Source: Zoogloeaceae bacterium (GTDB taxonomy: Bacteria > Pseudomonadota > Gammaproteobacteria > Burkholderiales > Rhodocyclaceae). Taken from it: a DNA stretch of 46,734 bases. Position 1 is the stretch's first letter. Every line of letters starts with the position of its first letter. Location of the stretch: positions 1 to 46,734 of the forward strand of contig JAISLJ010000136.1 of the NCBI GenBank assembly GCA_031290955.1. The letters are read 5' to 3'. Under the pieces are notes generated by a model that did not search any database, was not told where the DNA came from, and worked only from the letters and a program-made list of their open reading frames with translations. Of this stretch, positions 1-7,118 are shown in pieces. The translations under genes were made by a program, and so were the position numbers.

Positions 1-28
1 CCTCTTCCTGCACGAGCGTCCGCTTCAT
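1..28 (-). CDS. Transposase, N-terminal fragment cut by window edge
   Basis: Read on the minus strand, an ATG at 28-26 opens a frame beginning MKRTLVQEE and running off the window. An AGGGAGG ribosome binding site lies just upstream. The next 85 bases (about 29-113) contain a sequence, TGTCCACTTTTGTAGCGCG on the minus strand, that recurs in degenerate form at 45090-45123 and behaves like an insertion-sequence end. The family cannot be decided from nine residues. That this is a transposase is inferred from the repeated end, not from the protein. Confidence 0.4.
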
Positions 29-79
29 CTCAAGCCTCCCTGGGAATCCCCAGGGAGATACTATGACGACCGGACAACT

Positions 80-113
80 ATCGCGCTACAAAAGTGGACA
101 GATAGGAAGCTCG
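80..113. repeat. Insertion-sequence end, copy 1
   Basis: This 34-bp stretch matches 45090-45123 in about 30 of 34 positions. Both share the blocks ATCGCGCTA, GTGGACA and ATAGGAAGCTCG. Here it lies directly upstream of the truncated minus-strand frame at 1-28, so it is read as the terminal part of that mobile element. Confidence 0.5.
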
Positions 114-130
114 CTACACCCCAAAACCCT

Positions 131-167
131 CGTCATTGCGAGGGCCGAAGGCTTGTGGCAATCCACT
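131..167 (+). repeat. Dispersed palindromic repeat, copy 1
   Basis: The sequence GTCATTGCGAGGGCCGAAGG followed by a TGGCAATCCAC block is nearly identical to the reverse complement of 34887-34922. In both places the same frame would read VIARAEG-x-WQST. Motifs of the type GTCATTGCGAG...GCAATCC are common as dispersed REP-like repeats in bacterial genomes. Here the copy is intergenic, upstream of the lplT promoter. Confidence 0.6.
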
Positions 168-304
168 TCCACGATTCGGCGCGAACGCGCCCACATCCTC
201 ACCTCGCCCCCTTCGGAGCGCGGCGATTCCTCCGCGCCGTTCCCCTCGCCCGCTTGGCGTTTGCCCCTCTCAATGCCGCAAATGCCCGGTTTTTGGCGCG
301 GGCT

Positions 305-313
305 TGTTATAAT
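305..313 (+). promoter_or_regulatory. Extended -10 promoter of lplT
   Basis: A perfect TATAAT at 308-313 is preceded by TG at 305-306, giving an extended -10 element (TGTTATAAT). No good -35 is visible at 17 bp, which extended -10 promoters tolerate. Transcription would start near 320, about 20 bases before the lplT ATG. Confidence 0.55.
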
Positions 314-341
314 CTCGGCGTTCAAGAACGAGGGAGAGCGA

Positions 342-1715
342 ATGCCGCTGGGCTTTTATTACATCATGGCCGCGCAGTTTTTTTCCGCATTGGCCGACAA
401 CGCCTTGCTCATTGCCGCTATCGCCGTCCTGCGCGACATGCAGGCGCCGAGCGAATATGCCCCCCTGCTGAAAGCCTTCTTCACCATCTCCTACGTGCTG
501 CTGGCGGCCTTCGTGGGCGCGTTCGCGGATTCCATGCCCAAGTGGCGCGTCATGTTCATCAGCAACGCCATCAAGATCGTTGGCTGCGTCATGATGTTCC
601 ACGGAATGCATCCGCTCATCGCCTATGCCGTGGTAGGGCTGGGTGCCGCCGCCTATTCCCCGGCCAAGTACGGCATCCTCACCGAATACCTGCCGCACCG
701 GCTCCTGGTGGTCGCCAATGGCTGGATCGAAGGCTTGACCGTGGGCGCCATCATCCTGGGCGTTGTCCTGGGCGGCATCCTGATCGGGCCGGGCATCTCC
801 GGGAAGCTGCTCGCGCTCGACCTGCCCGTGATCGACAGCAGCAACGAAATGGCCATCGCCGTCGTCGGCCTTCTCTACCTTGTCGCCGCCATTTTCAACC
901 TGTATGTGCCGGATACCGGGGTCGACCACAAGCCCTTGCGCAAAAACCCGTTGTACCTGGCGCACGAATTCAATCACTGCCTGAAACTGCTCTGGCGCGA
1001 TAAACTGGGCCAGATCTCGCTTGCTGTGACCACGCTCTTCTGGGGCGCGGGCGCGGCCTTGCAATTCATCCTGATCGACTGGGCCGAACATGTGCTGCGG
1101 CTCGACCTTTCCAGATCCGCCATGTTGCAGGGCGTGGTGGCCGCTGGCGTCATGGTGGGCGCGATGCTGGCCGCGCGGCTCGTCACGCTCGGGAATTCAG
1201 TCAGGGTCATCCCCATGGGCATCGCCATGGGCGCGTTGATTCCGTTCATGACCTGCGTGGAAAGCCTGGAAGCCGCGATTCCACTGCTGGTCGTCATTGG
1301 CGCGTTGTCCGGCTTTTTCGTGGTGCCCATGAACGCCCTGTTGCAGCATCGCGGTCACATCCTCATGGGCGCGGGGCATTCCATCGCCGTGCAGAATTTC
1401 AACGAAAATCTCTCCATCCTCGCCATGACCGGCCTTTACTACCTGATGATGCGCGCGGAGGTTCCCATTTCCTGGGCGATTTTCCTGTTTGGCCTGTTCG
1501 TCAGCGCCGCCATGTATCTCATCCAAAGGCAACATTTCGCCAACCAGCGGCAGGCCGACGCGCTCGCCTACCTGCGTCACATCAACAAAAACAAGCTCGT
1601 TTCCGACCTCAAGGTCGTGATTGCCGATACTGAAGAAATCCTGAAAAGTACTGCGGATATCGCGGGCGAGACGCCACACGGGACAAGGGACACAAGCAAG
1701 GAAAAATCCGATTGA
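342..1715 (+). CDS. lplT: Lysophospholipid transporter LplT (MFS)
   Basis: This 457-residue inner-membrane protein of the major facilitator superfamily begins MPLGFYYIMAAQFFSALADN and has about twelve hydrophobic segments. The N-terminal FFSALADNALLIAA and the KYGILTEYLP region match LplT, the flippase that returns lysophospholipids to the inner leaflet for reacylation. The frame is open upstream to 63, but the ATG at 342 has an AGGGAGAG site at 331-338 and follows the extended -10 promoter. The upstream frame runs through a dispersed repeat, so it is unlikely to be translated. The usual fusion partner Aas (acyltransferase/acyl-ACP synthetase) is not next to it. The last 50 residues are a charged cytoplasmic tail. 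Family assignment is confident; substrate follows from the family. Confidence 0.85.
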   Translation: MPLGFYYIMAAQFFSALADNALLIAAIAVLRDMQAPSEYAPLLKAFFTISYVLLAAFVGAFADSMPKWRVMFISNAIKIVGCVMMFHGMHPLIAYAVVGLGAAAYSPAKYGILTEYLPHRLLVVANGWIEGLTVGAIILGVVLGGILIGPGISGKLLALDLPVIDSSNEMAIAVVGLLYLVAAIFNLYVPDTGVDHKPLRKNPLYLAHEFNHCLKLLWRDKLGQISLAVTTLFWGAGAALQFILIDWAEHVLRLDLSRSAMLQGVVAAGVMVGAMLAARLVTLGNSVRVIPMGIAMGALIPFMTCVESLEAAIPLLVVIGALSGFFVVPMNALLQHRGHILMGAGHSIAVQNFNENLSILAMTGLYYLMMRAEVPISWAIFLFGLFVSAAMYLIQRQHFANQRQADALAYLRHINKNKLVSDLKVVIADTEEILKSTADIAGETPHGTRDTSKEKSD

Positions 1716-1762
1716 TCGCCTGCGCTTCCCGGCCTGGAAATCGCCGTTCGCGGGTTTGCAGG

Positions 1763-2160
1763 TTTGGGAGCCGGTCGATAAGCCGGGTTCTGTCGGAGGG
1801 ATTTCCCTCCTGGCAGCCATTCCTCTAGGCCGGGCATTGCTGCCCGGCTCAAGCGACCGACCCGGAAGCGGCGCGGGCCACGCCATTTGCTTCCCTATTT
1901 GGTCTTGCTTCGGATGGGGTTTGCCATGCCAGTCCTGTTGCCAGTCCTGCGGTGGGCGCTTACTCCACCGTTTCACCCTTGCCTGATCCCTTGTTCAGGG
2001 CCATCGGCGGTCTGTTCTCTGTTGCACTTTCCGTCGCCTTGGGCCGTTGAAGGCTTATAGCGCCCGGCCGTTAGCCGGCATCCTGCCCTGCGAAGCCCGG
2101 ACTTTCCTCCCCCCGCCGGAATCCTCCCCGGACGGGCAGCGGCTGCCTGACCGACTCCCG
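1763..2160 (-). ncRNA. rnpB: RNase P RNA (M1 RNA)
   Basis: The minus strand carries the conserved core of bacterial type A RNase P RNA. GAGGAAAGTCCGGGC (P4/CR I) lies near the 5' end, GGCAAGGGTGAAACGGTG and AAGCGCCCACCG in the middle, and CGACAGAACCCGGCTTATCG near the 3' end. P4 pairing partners are therefore both present. The RNA is the ribozyme that removes 5' leaders from tRNA precursors. Ends are approximate: the 5' end is placed about 7 bases after the TATAAT, the 3' end by analogy with the E. coli RNA. The length of about 398 nt is close to the 377 nt of E. coli. Protein-like frames across this stretch are shadows. Confidence 0.94.
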
Positions 2161-2166
2161 GCAGGG

Positions 2167-2172
2167 ATTATA
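2167..2172 (-). promoter_or_regulatory. -10 element of rnpB
   Basis: A perfect TATAAT on the minus strand sits directly before the RNase P RNA. A -35 match at 16-18 bp is poor by eye. Confidence 0.6.
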
Positions 2173-2265
2173 CCTTGTCTTCTGCCTTCCGATCCCCGAC
2201 ATCCGGCCCGCTTTCTGGTCGGCAATACCGTACAATGAATACCCTTTTCCGAAAAATTCAGGACG

Positions 2266-3213
2266 ATGTTCTATTCTGTCTTGCGTTTTGCCATCGTGTT
2301 GCTCGTTTTCCAGGCGCTCTTGCCGCACGCCGCTGCGCAGGCAGCCCGCGATAGGGTTGTCGAAAAAGGCGACGCTGGACAGCTCGCCAGCGAGCGAAGT
2401 GCCGAAGTGGAGACGGAGATTTGGTGCGCGCAGCTCGCCAGGCGTCTGCGCAGTGTCGATGCGCAATCCTGTCGGATGTGGAAGCCGCGTCCCGCAAAGG
2501 TGCGTTCCGCGCAGGGACATCCCCTGATGACCATCGCGCCCGAGACCCGGAGCGCCGCAGACCAGACGCCAGTGCGCATCTTCCTGATCGGCGGCATGCA
2601 CGGCGACGAACTTGCCTCGGTCTCGATCCTCTTTCGCTGGATGCCGTTCCTGAAGGAAGAGGAGGCGCGCGCGTACGTCTGGCGCATCGCGCCACTGGCC
2701 AATCCCGATGGTCTGTTTGCCACACCGCCACGGCGCGTCAACGGCAATGGCGTGGATCTGAACCGCAATTTTCCGACTCCGGATTGGAAGCGCGACGCGC
2801 TTGCCTACTGGCAACGCCATACCCGGAGCGACCCACGTCGCTATCCCGGCAAGGCTGCCCAATCGGAGCCGGAAACCCGCTGGCTATTGAACGAGATCGC
2901 CACCTTCCGGCCCGATGTGATCATTTCCGTTCACGCACCCTACGACCTTCTGGACTACGACGGCCCGCCGAAAACCTTGCCCCGACGCTTCGGACGGCTC
3001 AACCTGAATCAACTGGGCGTTTATCCCGGCTCGCTCGGGAATTTCGGCGGCGTCTTCAAGAACATCCCGGTCATCACCATTGAGCTGTCACACGCGAATG
3101 TCATGCCTTCTGCCCAAGAACAACGCCGGATCTGGGACGACATGATCCACTGGATCCAGCGCCACATCCTGCCCGTCCGGAATGTCAGGAATGACGAGAC
3201 GCGACCGCGTTGA
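2266..3213 (+). CDS. Exported M14-family zinc carboxypeptidase/amidase (MpaA-like)
   Basis: The protein has 315 residues. Residues 1-25 form a signal peptide (hydrophobic VLRFAIVLLVFQALLP, then AAAQA), so it acts in the periplasm or outside. The M14 metallopeptidase signature is complete: the zinc ligands H112 and E115 in GGMHGDE, NPDG at 146-149, substrate-binding VDLNRNFP at 163-170, the third ligand H223 in SVHAP, and catalytic E273 in ITIELSHA. Similarity is greatest to the murein-peptide amidase/gamma-D-Glu-meso-Dpm peptidase branch, so a role in peptidoglycan peptide turnover is likely but inferred. A long insert (about 30-90) between signal peptide and catalytic core is unassigned. It stands alone, diverging from rnpB. 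Confidence 0.78.
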   Translation: MFYSVLRFAIVLLVFQALLPHAAAQAARDRVVEKGDAGQLASERSAEVETEIWCAQLARRLRSVDAQSCRMWKPRPAKVRSAQGHPLMTIAPETRSAADQTPVRIFLIGGMHGDELASVSILFRWMPFLKEEEARAYVWRIAPLANPDGLFATPPRRVNGNGVDLNRNFPTPDWKRDALAYWQRHTRSDPRRYPGKAAQSEPETRWLLNEIATFRPDVIISVHAPYDLLDYDGPPKTLPRRFGRLNLNQLGVYPGSLGNFGGVFKNIPVITIELSHANVMPSAQEQRRIWDDMIHWIQRHILPVRNVRNDETRPR

Positions 3214-3249
3214 GCGGGGGATCATTCCAGTATTTTTCCGTTGAATCCA

Positions 3250-4533
3250 TCAAGCCGCTGCTGCTTCCCTTTCGATCAGGATGACCGCCTGGGCTTCGAT
3301 GGCTTCGTTGCGACCCAGATAGCCCAGTTTTTCATTGGTCTTGCCCTTGATATTGACGGCATCCACAGGCAAGCCCAGGTCTGCGGCAAGGTTGGCGCGC
3401 ATGGCCGGGATGTACGGGGCGAGGCGCGGGGACTGGGCGATGATTGTGGAATCAAGATTCACGGGCCGCCAACCCAGTTGCCGGATGCGCAGCAGGATTT
3501 CTTGCAGGAGGAGGCGGCTTTTTGCGCCGGAGAATCGGGGATCGGTGTCGGGAAAGTGGCCGCCGATGTCGCCCAGACCTGCCGCGCCCAGAAGCGCGTC
3601 GGTAACGGCATGCAGGAGAACATCCGCATCGGAATGGCCGAGCAGCCCCTTCGCAAATGGAATTTCCACTCCGCCCAGGATGAGTTTTCGCCCTGGCGCC
3701 AGCGCATGAACATCATAACCCTGTCCGATCCGAAGTCCTGCGGATGGCAATTTCTCCCTTTCGTCTGGTTTCTGGTTCTTCTGGAGGGCAAGGATGCTTG
3801 CCGCCAAGGCCATATCCTCGGAATGGGTGACTTTCAGATTGCCTGCCGCACCCGGCACGAGGCGCGGCGCGTAGCCGGCAGCTTCCATCGCGCAGGCTTC
3901 GTCGGTGACTTCCGGATGCGCCGCCAGCGCGGCTTGCAGGCGGGCGGCACGGAACATCTGCGGCGTTTGTGCCTGCCAGAGACCGGCGCGAGGCAGGGTG
4001 GCGGCACTACGCGCATCCGCGTCGTTCCCGGTGTCAGCGCGCTTCAGCGTGTCGGCAAGCGGAATTGCCAGCAGCCCGCCAACCGGGTCTTCTGCAAGCG
4101 TGGCGATCAATCTTTCCAGCATGGCCCCGGCAAGGCAAGGGCGAGCGGCGTCATGTACCAGCACCCAGTCTTCCGGCGCAAGGACAGCGGCAGCCGCTTC
4201 GAGGCCACGCAGCACGCTTTCCGCCCGACTTGCGCCACCACAGCGCGCGACTTCCAATTTTTCCCCCAACATACGCCAATCCACCTGCCATTCGGGTCGT
4301 TGCCAATGAATATCCTCCGGCGCGAGGACAACCCAGACGCGCTCAATGACCGGGCAGGCGCACAAAGTGAAGAGCGTATGCCAGAGCATGGGGCGACCGA
4401 GGAGATCCTGATACTGCTTGGGCGTTGCGCCACCAAAACGACTGCCGCTGCCTGCAGCAGGAACAATGGCGTAATACCTGGGGGAACGGGATATCGGATC
4501 GGGCGCTGATCCTGGCGTTGCGCGGATGCTCAT
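3250..4533 (-). CDS. ispDF: Bifunctional IspD/IspF enzyme of the MEP pathway
   Basis: A single 427-residue frame joins two isoprenoid-pathway enzymes. The N-terminal half is IspD (2-C-methyl-D-erythritol 4-phosphate cytidylyltransferase), with the nucleotide loop VPAAGSGSRFGG, then PKQYQ, and VHDAARP. The C-terminal half is IspF (MEcPP synthase), with zinc and substrate residues in GYDVH, HSDADVLLHA and DIGGHFPDTD, ending NIKGKTNEKLG. The two halves are linked around KNQKPDEREKLPSAG. The start ATG at 4533 lies 8 bases after the pgsA stop. An upstream in-frame start at 4611 would overlap pgsA by 70 nt and is less likely. Fusion is well known in alpha- and epsilonproteobacteria; most beta/gammaproteobacteria have separate adjacent genes. 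Probably co-transcribed with uvrC-pgsA. Confidence 0.9.
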   Translation of the reverse strand: MSIRATPGSAPDPISRSPRYYAIVPAAGSGSRFGGATPKQYQDLLGRPMLWHTLFTLCACPVIERVWVVLAPEDIHWQRPEWQVDWRMLGEKLEVARCGGASRAESVLRGLEAAAAVLAPEDWVLVHDAARPCLAGAMLERLIATLAEDPVGGLLAIPLADTLKRADTGNDADARSAATLPRAGLWQAQTPQMFRAARLQAALAAHPEVTDEACAMEAAGYAPRLVPGAAGNLKVTHSEDMALAASILALQKNQKPDEREKLPSAGLRIGQGYDVHALAPGRKLILGGVEIPFAKGLLGHSDADVLLHAVTDALLGAAGLGDIGGHFPDTDPRFSGAKSRLLLQEILLRIRQLGWRPVNLDSTIIAQSPRLAPYIPAMRANLAADLGLPVDAVNIKGKTNEKLGYLGRNEAIEAQAVILIEREAAAA

Positions 4534-4541
4534 GCCAGAGT

Positions 4542-5129
4542 TCAGGAGGTGGAAGCGCTGCGCCGGGCGATTTCCGGCCAGGCCTTGTGCAGGTAATAGC
4601 CCATCGACCACAGGGTAAGAAGCGCCGCGACCCAGATCAGGACATTACCGATGGCAAGCGTGCTCCAGCCAAGGATGGGAATGGGCGCGCCGTACAGCAG
4701 GAGAATAATGGCGATCATCTGGGCGGTCGTCTTGATCTTGCCGATCATGGAAACCGCCACGCTTTTCGCGGCCCCGATCTTTGCCATCCATTCGCGCAGG
4801 GCAGAAATGGTAATTTCTCGTCCGATGATGATTACCGCCACCGCCGCATTGGTGCGATCCAGTTCCACCAGCATGAAGAGGGCGGCAGCCACGATGAGTT
4901 TGTCGGCCACTGGGTCCAGGAATGCGCCAAAGGCGGAGGTCTGGTTCAAGCGCCGCGCAAGGAAGCCATCCAGCCAATCCGTCAGCGCTGCAGCGATGAA
5001 GAGCAGGGTTGCAAACAGGTTGCGCTCCAAAGGTGTGAGCCAGGAAGGCGGCAGGTTGAACACCAGGATCAGGAGCGGAATGGCGAGGATGCGCAGCCAG
5101 GTCAGGAAGATGGGCAGGTTGAAAGGCAT
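4542..5129 (-). CDS. pgsA: CDP-diacylglycerol-glycerol-3-phosphate phosphatidyltransferase
   Basis: This 195-residue integral membrane enzyme makes phosphatidylglycerol phosphate from CDP-diacylglycerol and glycerol-3-phosphate, the committed step to anionic phospholipids. The CDP-alcohol phosphotransferase motif is intact: DWLDGFLAR, eight residues later G, then DPVAD, giving the D-x2-DG-x2-AR-x8-G-x3-D-x3-D pattern. About five hydrophobic segments are visible. The N-terminus NLPIFLTWLRI is typical of PgsA. It lies 40 nt downstream of uvrC and 8 nt upstream of ispDF. The uvrC-pgsA pairing is conserved in many proteobacteria, which supports an operon. Confidence 0.93.
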   Translation of the reverse strand: MPFNLPIFLTWLRILAIPLLILVFNLPPSWLTPLERNLFATLLFIAAALTDWLDGFLARRLNQTSAFGAFLDPVADKLIVAAALFMLVELDRTNAAVAVIIIGREITISALREWMAKIGAAKSVAVSMIGKIKTTAQMIAIILLLYGAPIPILGWSTLAIGNVLIWVAALLTLWSMGYYLHKAWPEIARRSASTS

Positions 5130-5169
5130 TGTTCAGGCATGTCTGGTCAAGCGTTTGTGGCGCTGCGTT

Positions 5170-6996
5170 TCAATGCAGCGCGGCATGGATGGTCTTGGCG
5201 AGCGCCGGACTGATGCCCGGCGCCTGCGCCAGTTGTTCCTCGGAAGCGGCGATGACACCAAGCAGGCCGCCGAAACGCGCGATGAGCGCCTTTCTCCGGG
5301 CAGCGCCAATGCCGGGAATTTCGTCCAGCCGGGAAACGTTCCTTGCCTTGGCGCGGCGAGCACGGTGACCGGTAATCGCAAAACGGTGCGCTTCGTCGCG
5401 GATTTCCACCAGCAAATTGAGCGCCGGATGATGTGCCCCCAATTGTAGCGTTTCCCGCTCGTCCGGGAAGACCAGGGATTCAAGTCCCACCTTGCGGCCT
5501 TCGCCTTTCACGATCCCCACCACAGGCAGGGCGGATAATCCCAGTTCCGCCAATGCTTCGGCGGCAACGCGCGTCTGTCCCTTGCCGCCGTCGATCAAAA
5601 TGAGGTCGGGCAAGCGTTGTCCGCCGGATTCGGCTTCTTCCTGGAGCCTTGCATAGCGGCGATGCACTGCCTGCCGCATGGCGGCGTAGTCGTCGCCCGG
5701 CTCGATGTCGCGGATATTGAAACGCCGGTAGTCGGAATGCTTCATGCCCTGATCCTGATAGGCAACGCAGGAGGCGACCGGCAATTCTCCACGGGTGTGA
5801 CTGATATCGAAGCACTCGATGCGCGTCGGGGTTTCAGCAAGCTGCAACGCTACACGCAGGGCTTCCAGCCGTTCGGCCTGCCGGGCGTTGCTCTGGCTGC
5901 GGGCAGCAATGGCAAGGAGCGCATTCTGACGCGCCATGTCTACCCAGGCCCGGTGCATGACGCTCCTGGCTTCTCGCAGCGGCACGGGACGTCCGGCGGC
6001 AACTTCCAACGCCGTCAAGATTTCTTCCGCATCTTCCGGTTGTGGGGAAAGCATGAGGAAAGCAGGCGCGGGATGCCGAGTATAGTGCTGGGCAATGAAA
6101 GCTGCCAATGCCTCGTCCAGATCAAAGGCCAGCATTCCGCCACTGCGCAGGGGAAACATTGGCCGGTCACCCAAATGATGGCCACCACGTACCATGGCGA
6201 GATTGACACACAGTTGCCCATTTTCGGCAACGGCGACAAGAATATCCACATCCTCGCTCTTCTGGCTGGCAACGGCCTGCCGCTCCTGCACCTGGCGCAG
6301 GGACTGGATCTGGTCGCGGCAGAGCGCCGCCGCTTCAAAGCGGAGTTCCGCCGCTGCCGTTTCCATCGCGCGTCCTAGGTGTTCCAACACCTCATGCTGG
6401 CGACCCTGGAGGAACCAGATGGCGTGCCGCACGTCGTGGGTGTAGTCTTCCTCTGTCACCAGTCCCGCAACACAGGGGCCACTGCATCGCCGGATCTGGT
6501 GCAGAAGACAGGGGCGGGAACGGTGGGAAAAAACGGAATCCGAACAGGTACGCAGGCGAAACATTTTCTGGAGAAGGTCAATGCTCTCGCGCACGGCCTG
6601 CGCGGAAGGAAAGGGACCAAAGTAATCCGCCTTTCGGTCGGGATGGCCCCGGAAAAAGCCCAGGCGCGGAAAGGCATCCCGGGTAAGGAGGATGTAGGGA
6701 TAGGATTTGTCGTCCCGGAAAAGGATGTTGTAGCGGGGCGCAAGGCGCTTGATGAGATTGTTTTCCAGCAGGAGCGCTTCGGCTTCCGAACGGGTAACGG
6801 TGGTCTCGATCGCGGCAATCTGGCTCACCATCATGGCGATGCGCGGACTGGCGATGGTTTTCTGGAAATAGGAGGAGATCCGCTTCTTCAAGTTCTTCGC
6901 CTTGCCCACATAGAGTATTGCGCCATCCTCTGCCCGCATACGGTATACCCCCGGCAGTTCCGGCAAGGAAGAAAGGAAATGCTTGTCCAGTTTCAT
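5170..6996 (-). CDS. uvrC: Excinuclease ABC subunit C
   Basis: This 608-residue subunit makes both incisions around bulky DNA lesions in nucleotide excision repair with UvrA and UvrB. Domains in order are an N-terminal GIY-YIG nuclease (LPGVYRM...ILYVGKAKNLKKRI, 3' incision), a cysteine cluster region (SRPCLLHQIRRCSGPC), and a UVR domain near 200-240 for UvrB binding. The RNase H-like C-terminal nuclease follows (IECFDISHTRGE and LILIDGGKGQ, 5' incision). The protein ends in a helix-hairpin-helix pair, PGIGAARRKALIARFG and APGISPALAKTI. Length and motifs are normal. It heads the uvrC-pgsA-ispDF run; nrdA upstream is 122 bp away. Confidence 0.95.
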   Translation of the reverse strand: MKLDKHFLSSLPELPGVYRMRAEDGAILYVGKAKNLKKRISSYFQKTIASPRIAMMVSQIAAIETTVTRSEAEALLLENNLIKRLAPRYNILFRDDKSYPYILLTRDAFPRLGFFRGHPDRKADYFGPFPSAQAVRESIDLLQKMFRLRTCSDSVFSHRSRPCLLHQIRRCSGPCVAGLVTEEDYTHDVRHAIWFLQGRQHEVLEHLGRAMETAAAELRFEAAALCRDQIQSLRQVQERQAVASQKSEDVDILVAVAENGQLCVNLAMVRGGHHLGDRPMFPLRSGGMLAFDLDEALAAFIAQHYTRHPAPAFLMLSPQPEDAEEILTALEVAAGRPVPLREARSVMHRAWVDMARQNALLAIAARSQSNARQAERLEALRVALQLAETPTRIECFDISHTRGELPVASCVAYQDQGMKHSDYRRFNIRDIEPGDDYAAMRQAVHRRYARLQEEAESGGQRLPDLILIDGGKGQTRVAAEALAELGLSALPVVGIVKGEGRKVGLESLVFPDERETLQLGAHHPALNLLVEIRDEAHRFAITGHRARRAKARNVSRLDEIPGIGAARRKALIARFGGLLGVIAASEEQLAQAPGISPALAKTIHAALH

Positions 6997-7118
6997 TTCA
7001 GCGCGCGCAGTTCATCAGGACCGGCATGTCGGGTCGTGCGTCAAGGGCTGAGCCAACACGCTTTGCCGCCACATGCGGCGTAACTTTCCGTTTGCGTTGC
7101 CCTTCGCCCTCTGTTTGA

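Noticed and set aside
63..341. N-terminal extension of LplT starting at 63
   Set aside because: It translates an insertion-sequence end and a dispersed repeat, and a ribosome site plus extended -10 promoter lie just before the ATG at 342.
1756..1986. Open frames across the RNase P RNA region
   Set aside because: The sequence is explained by conserved rnpB motifs on the minus strand; no protein family features are present.
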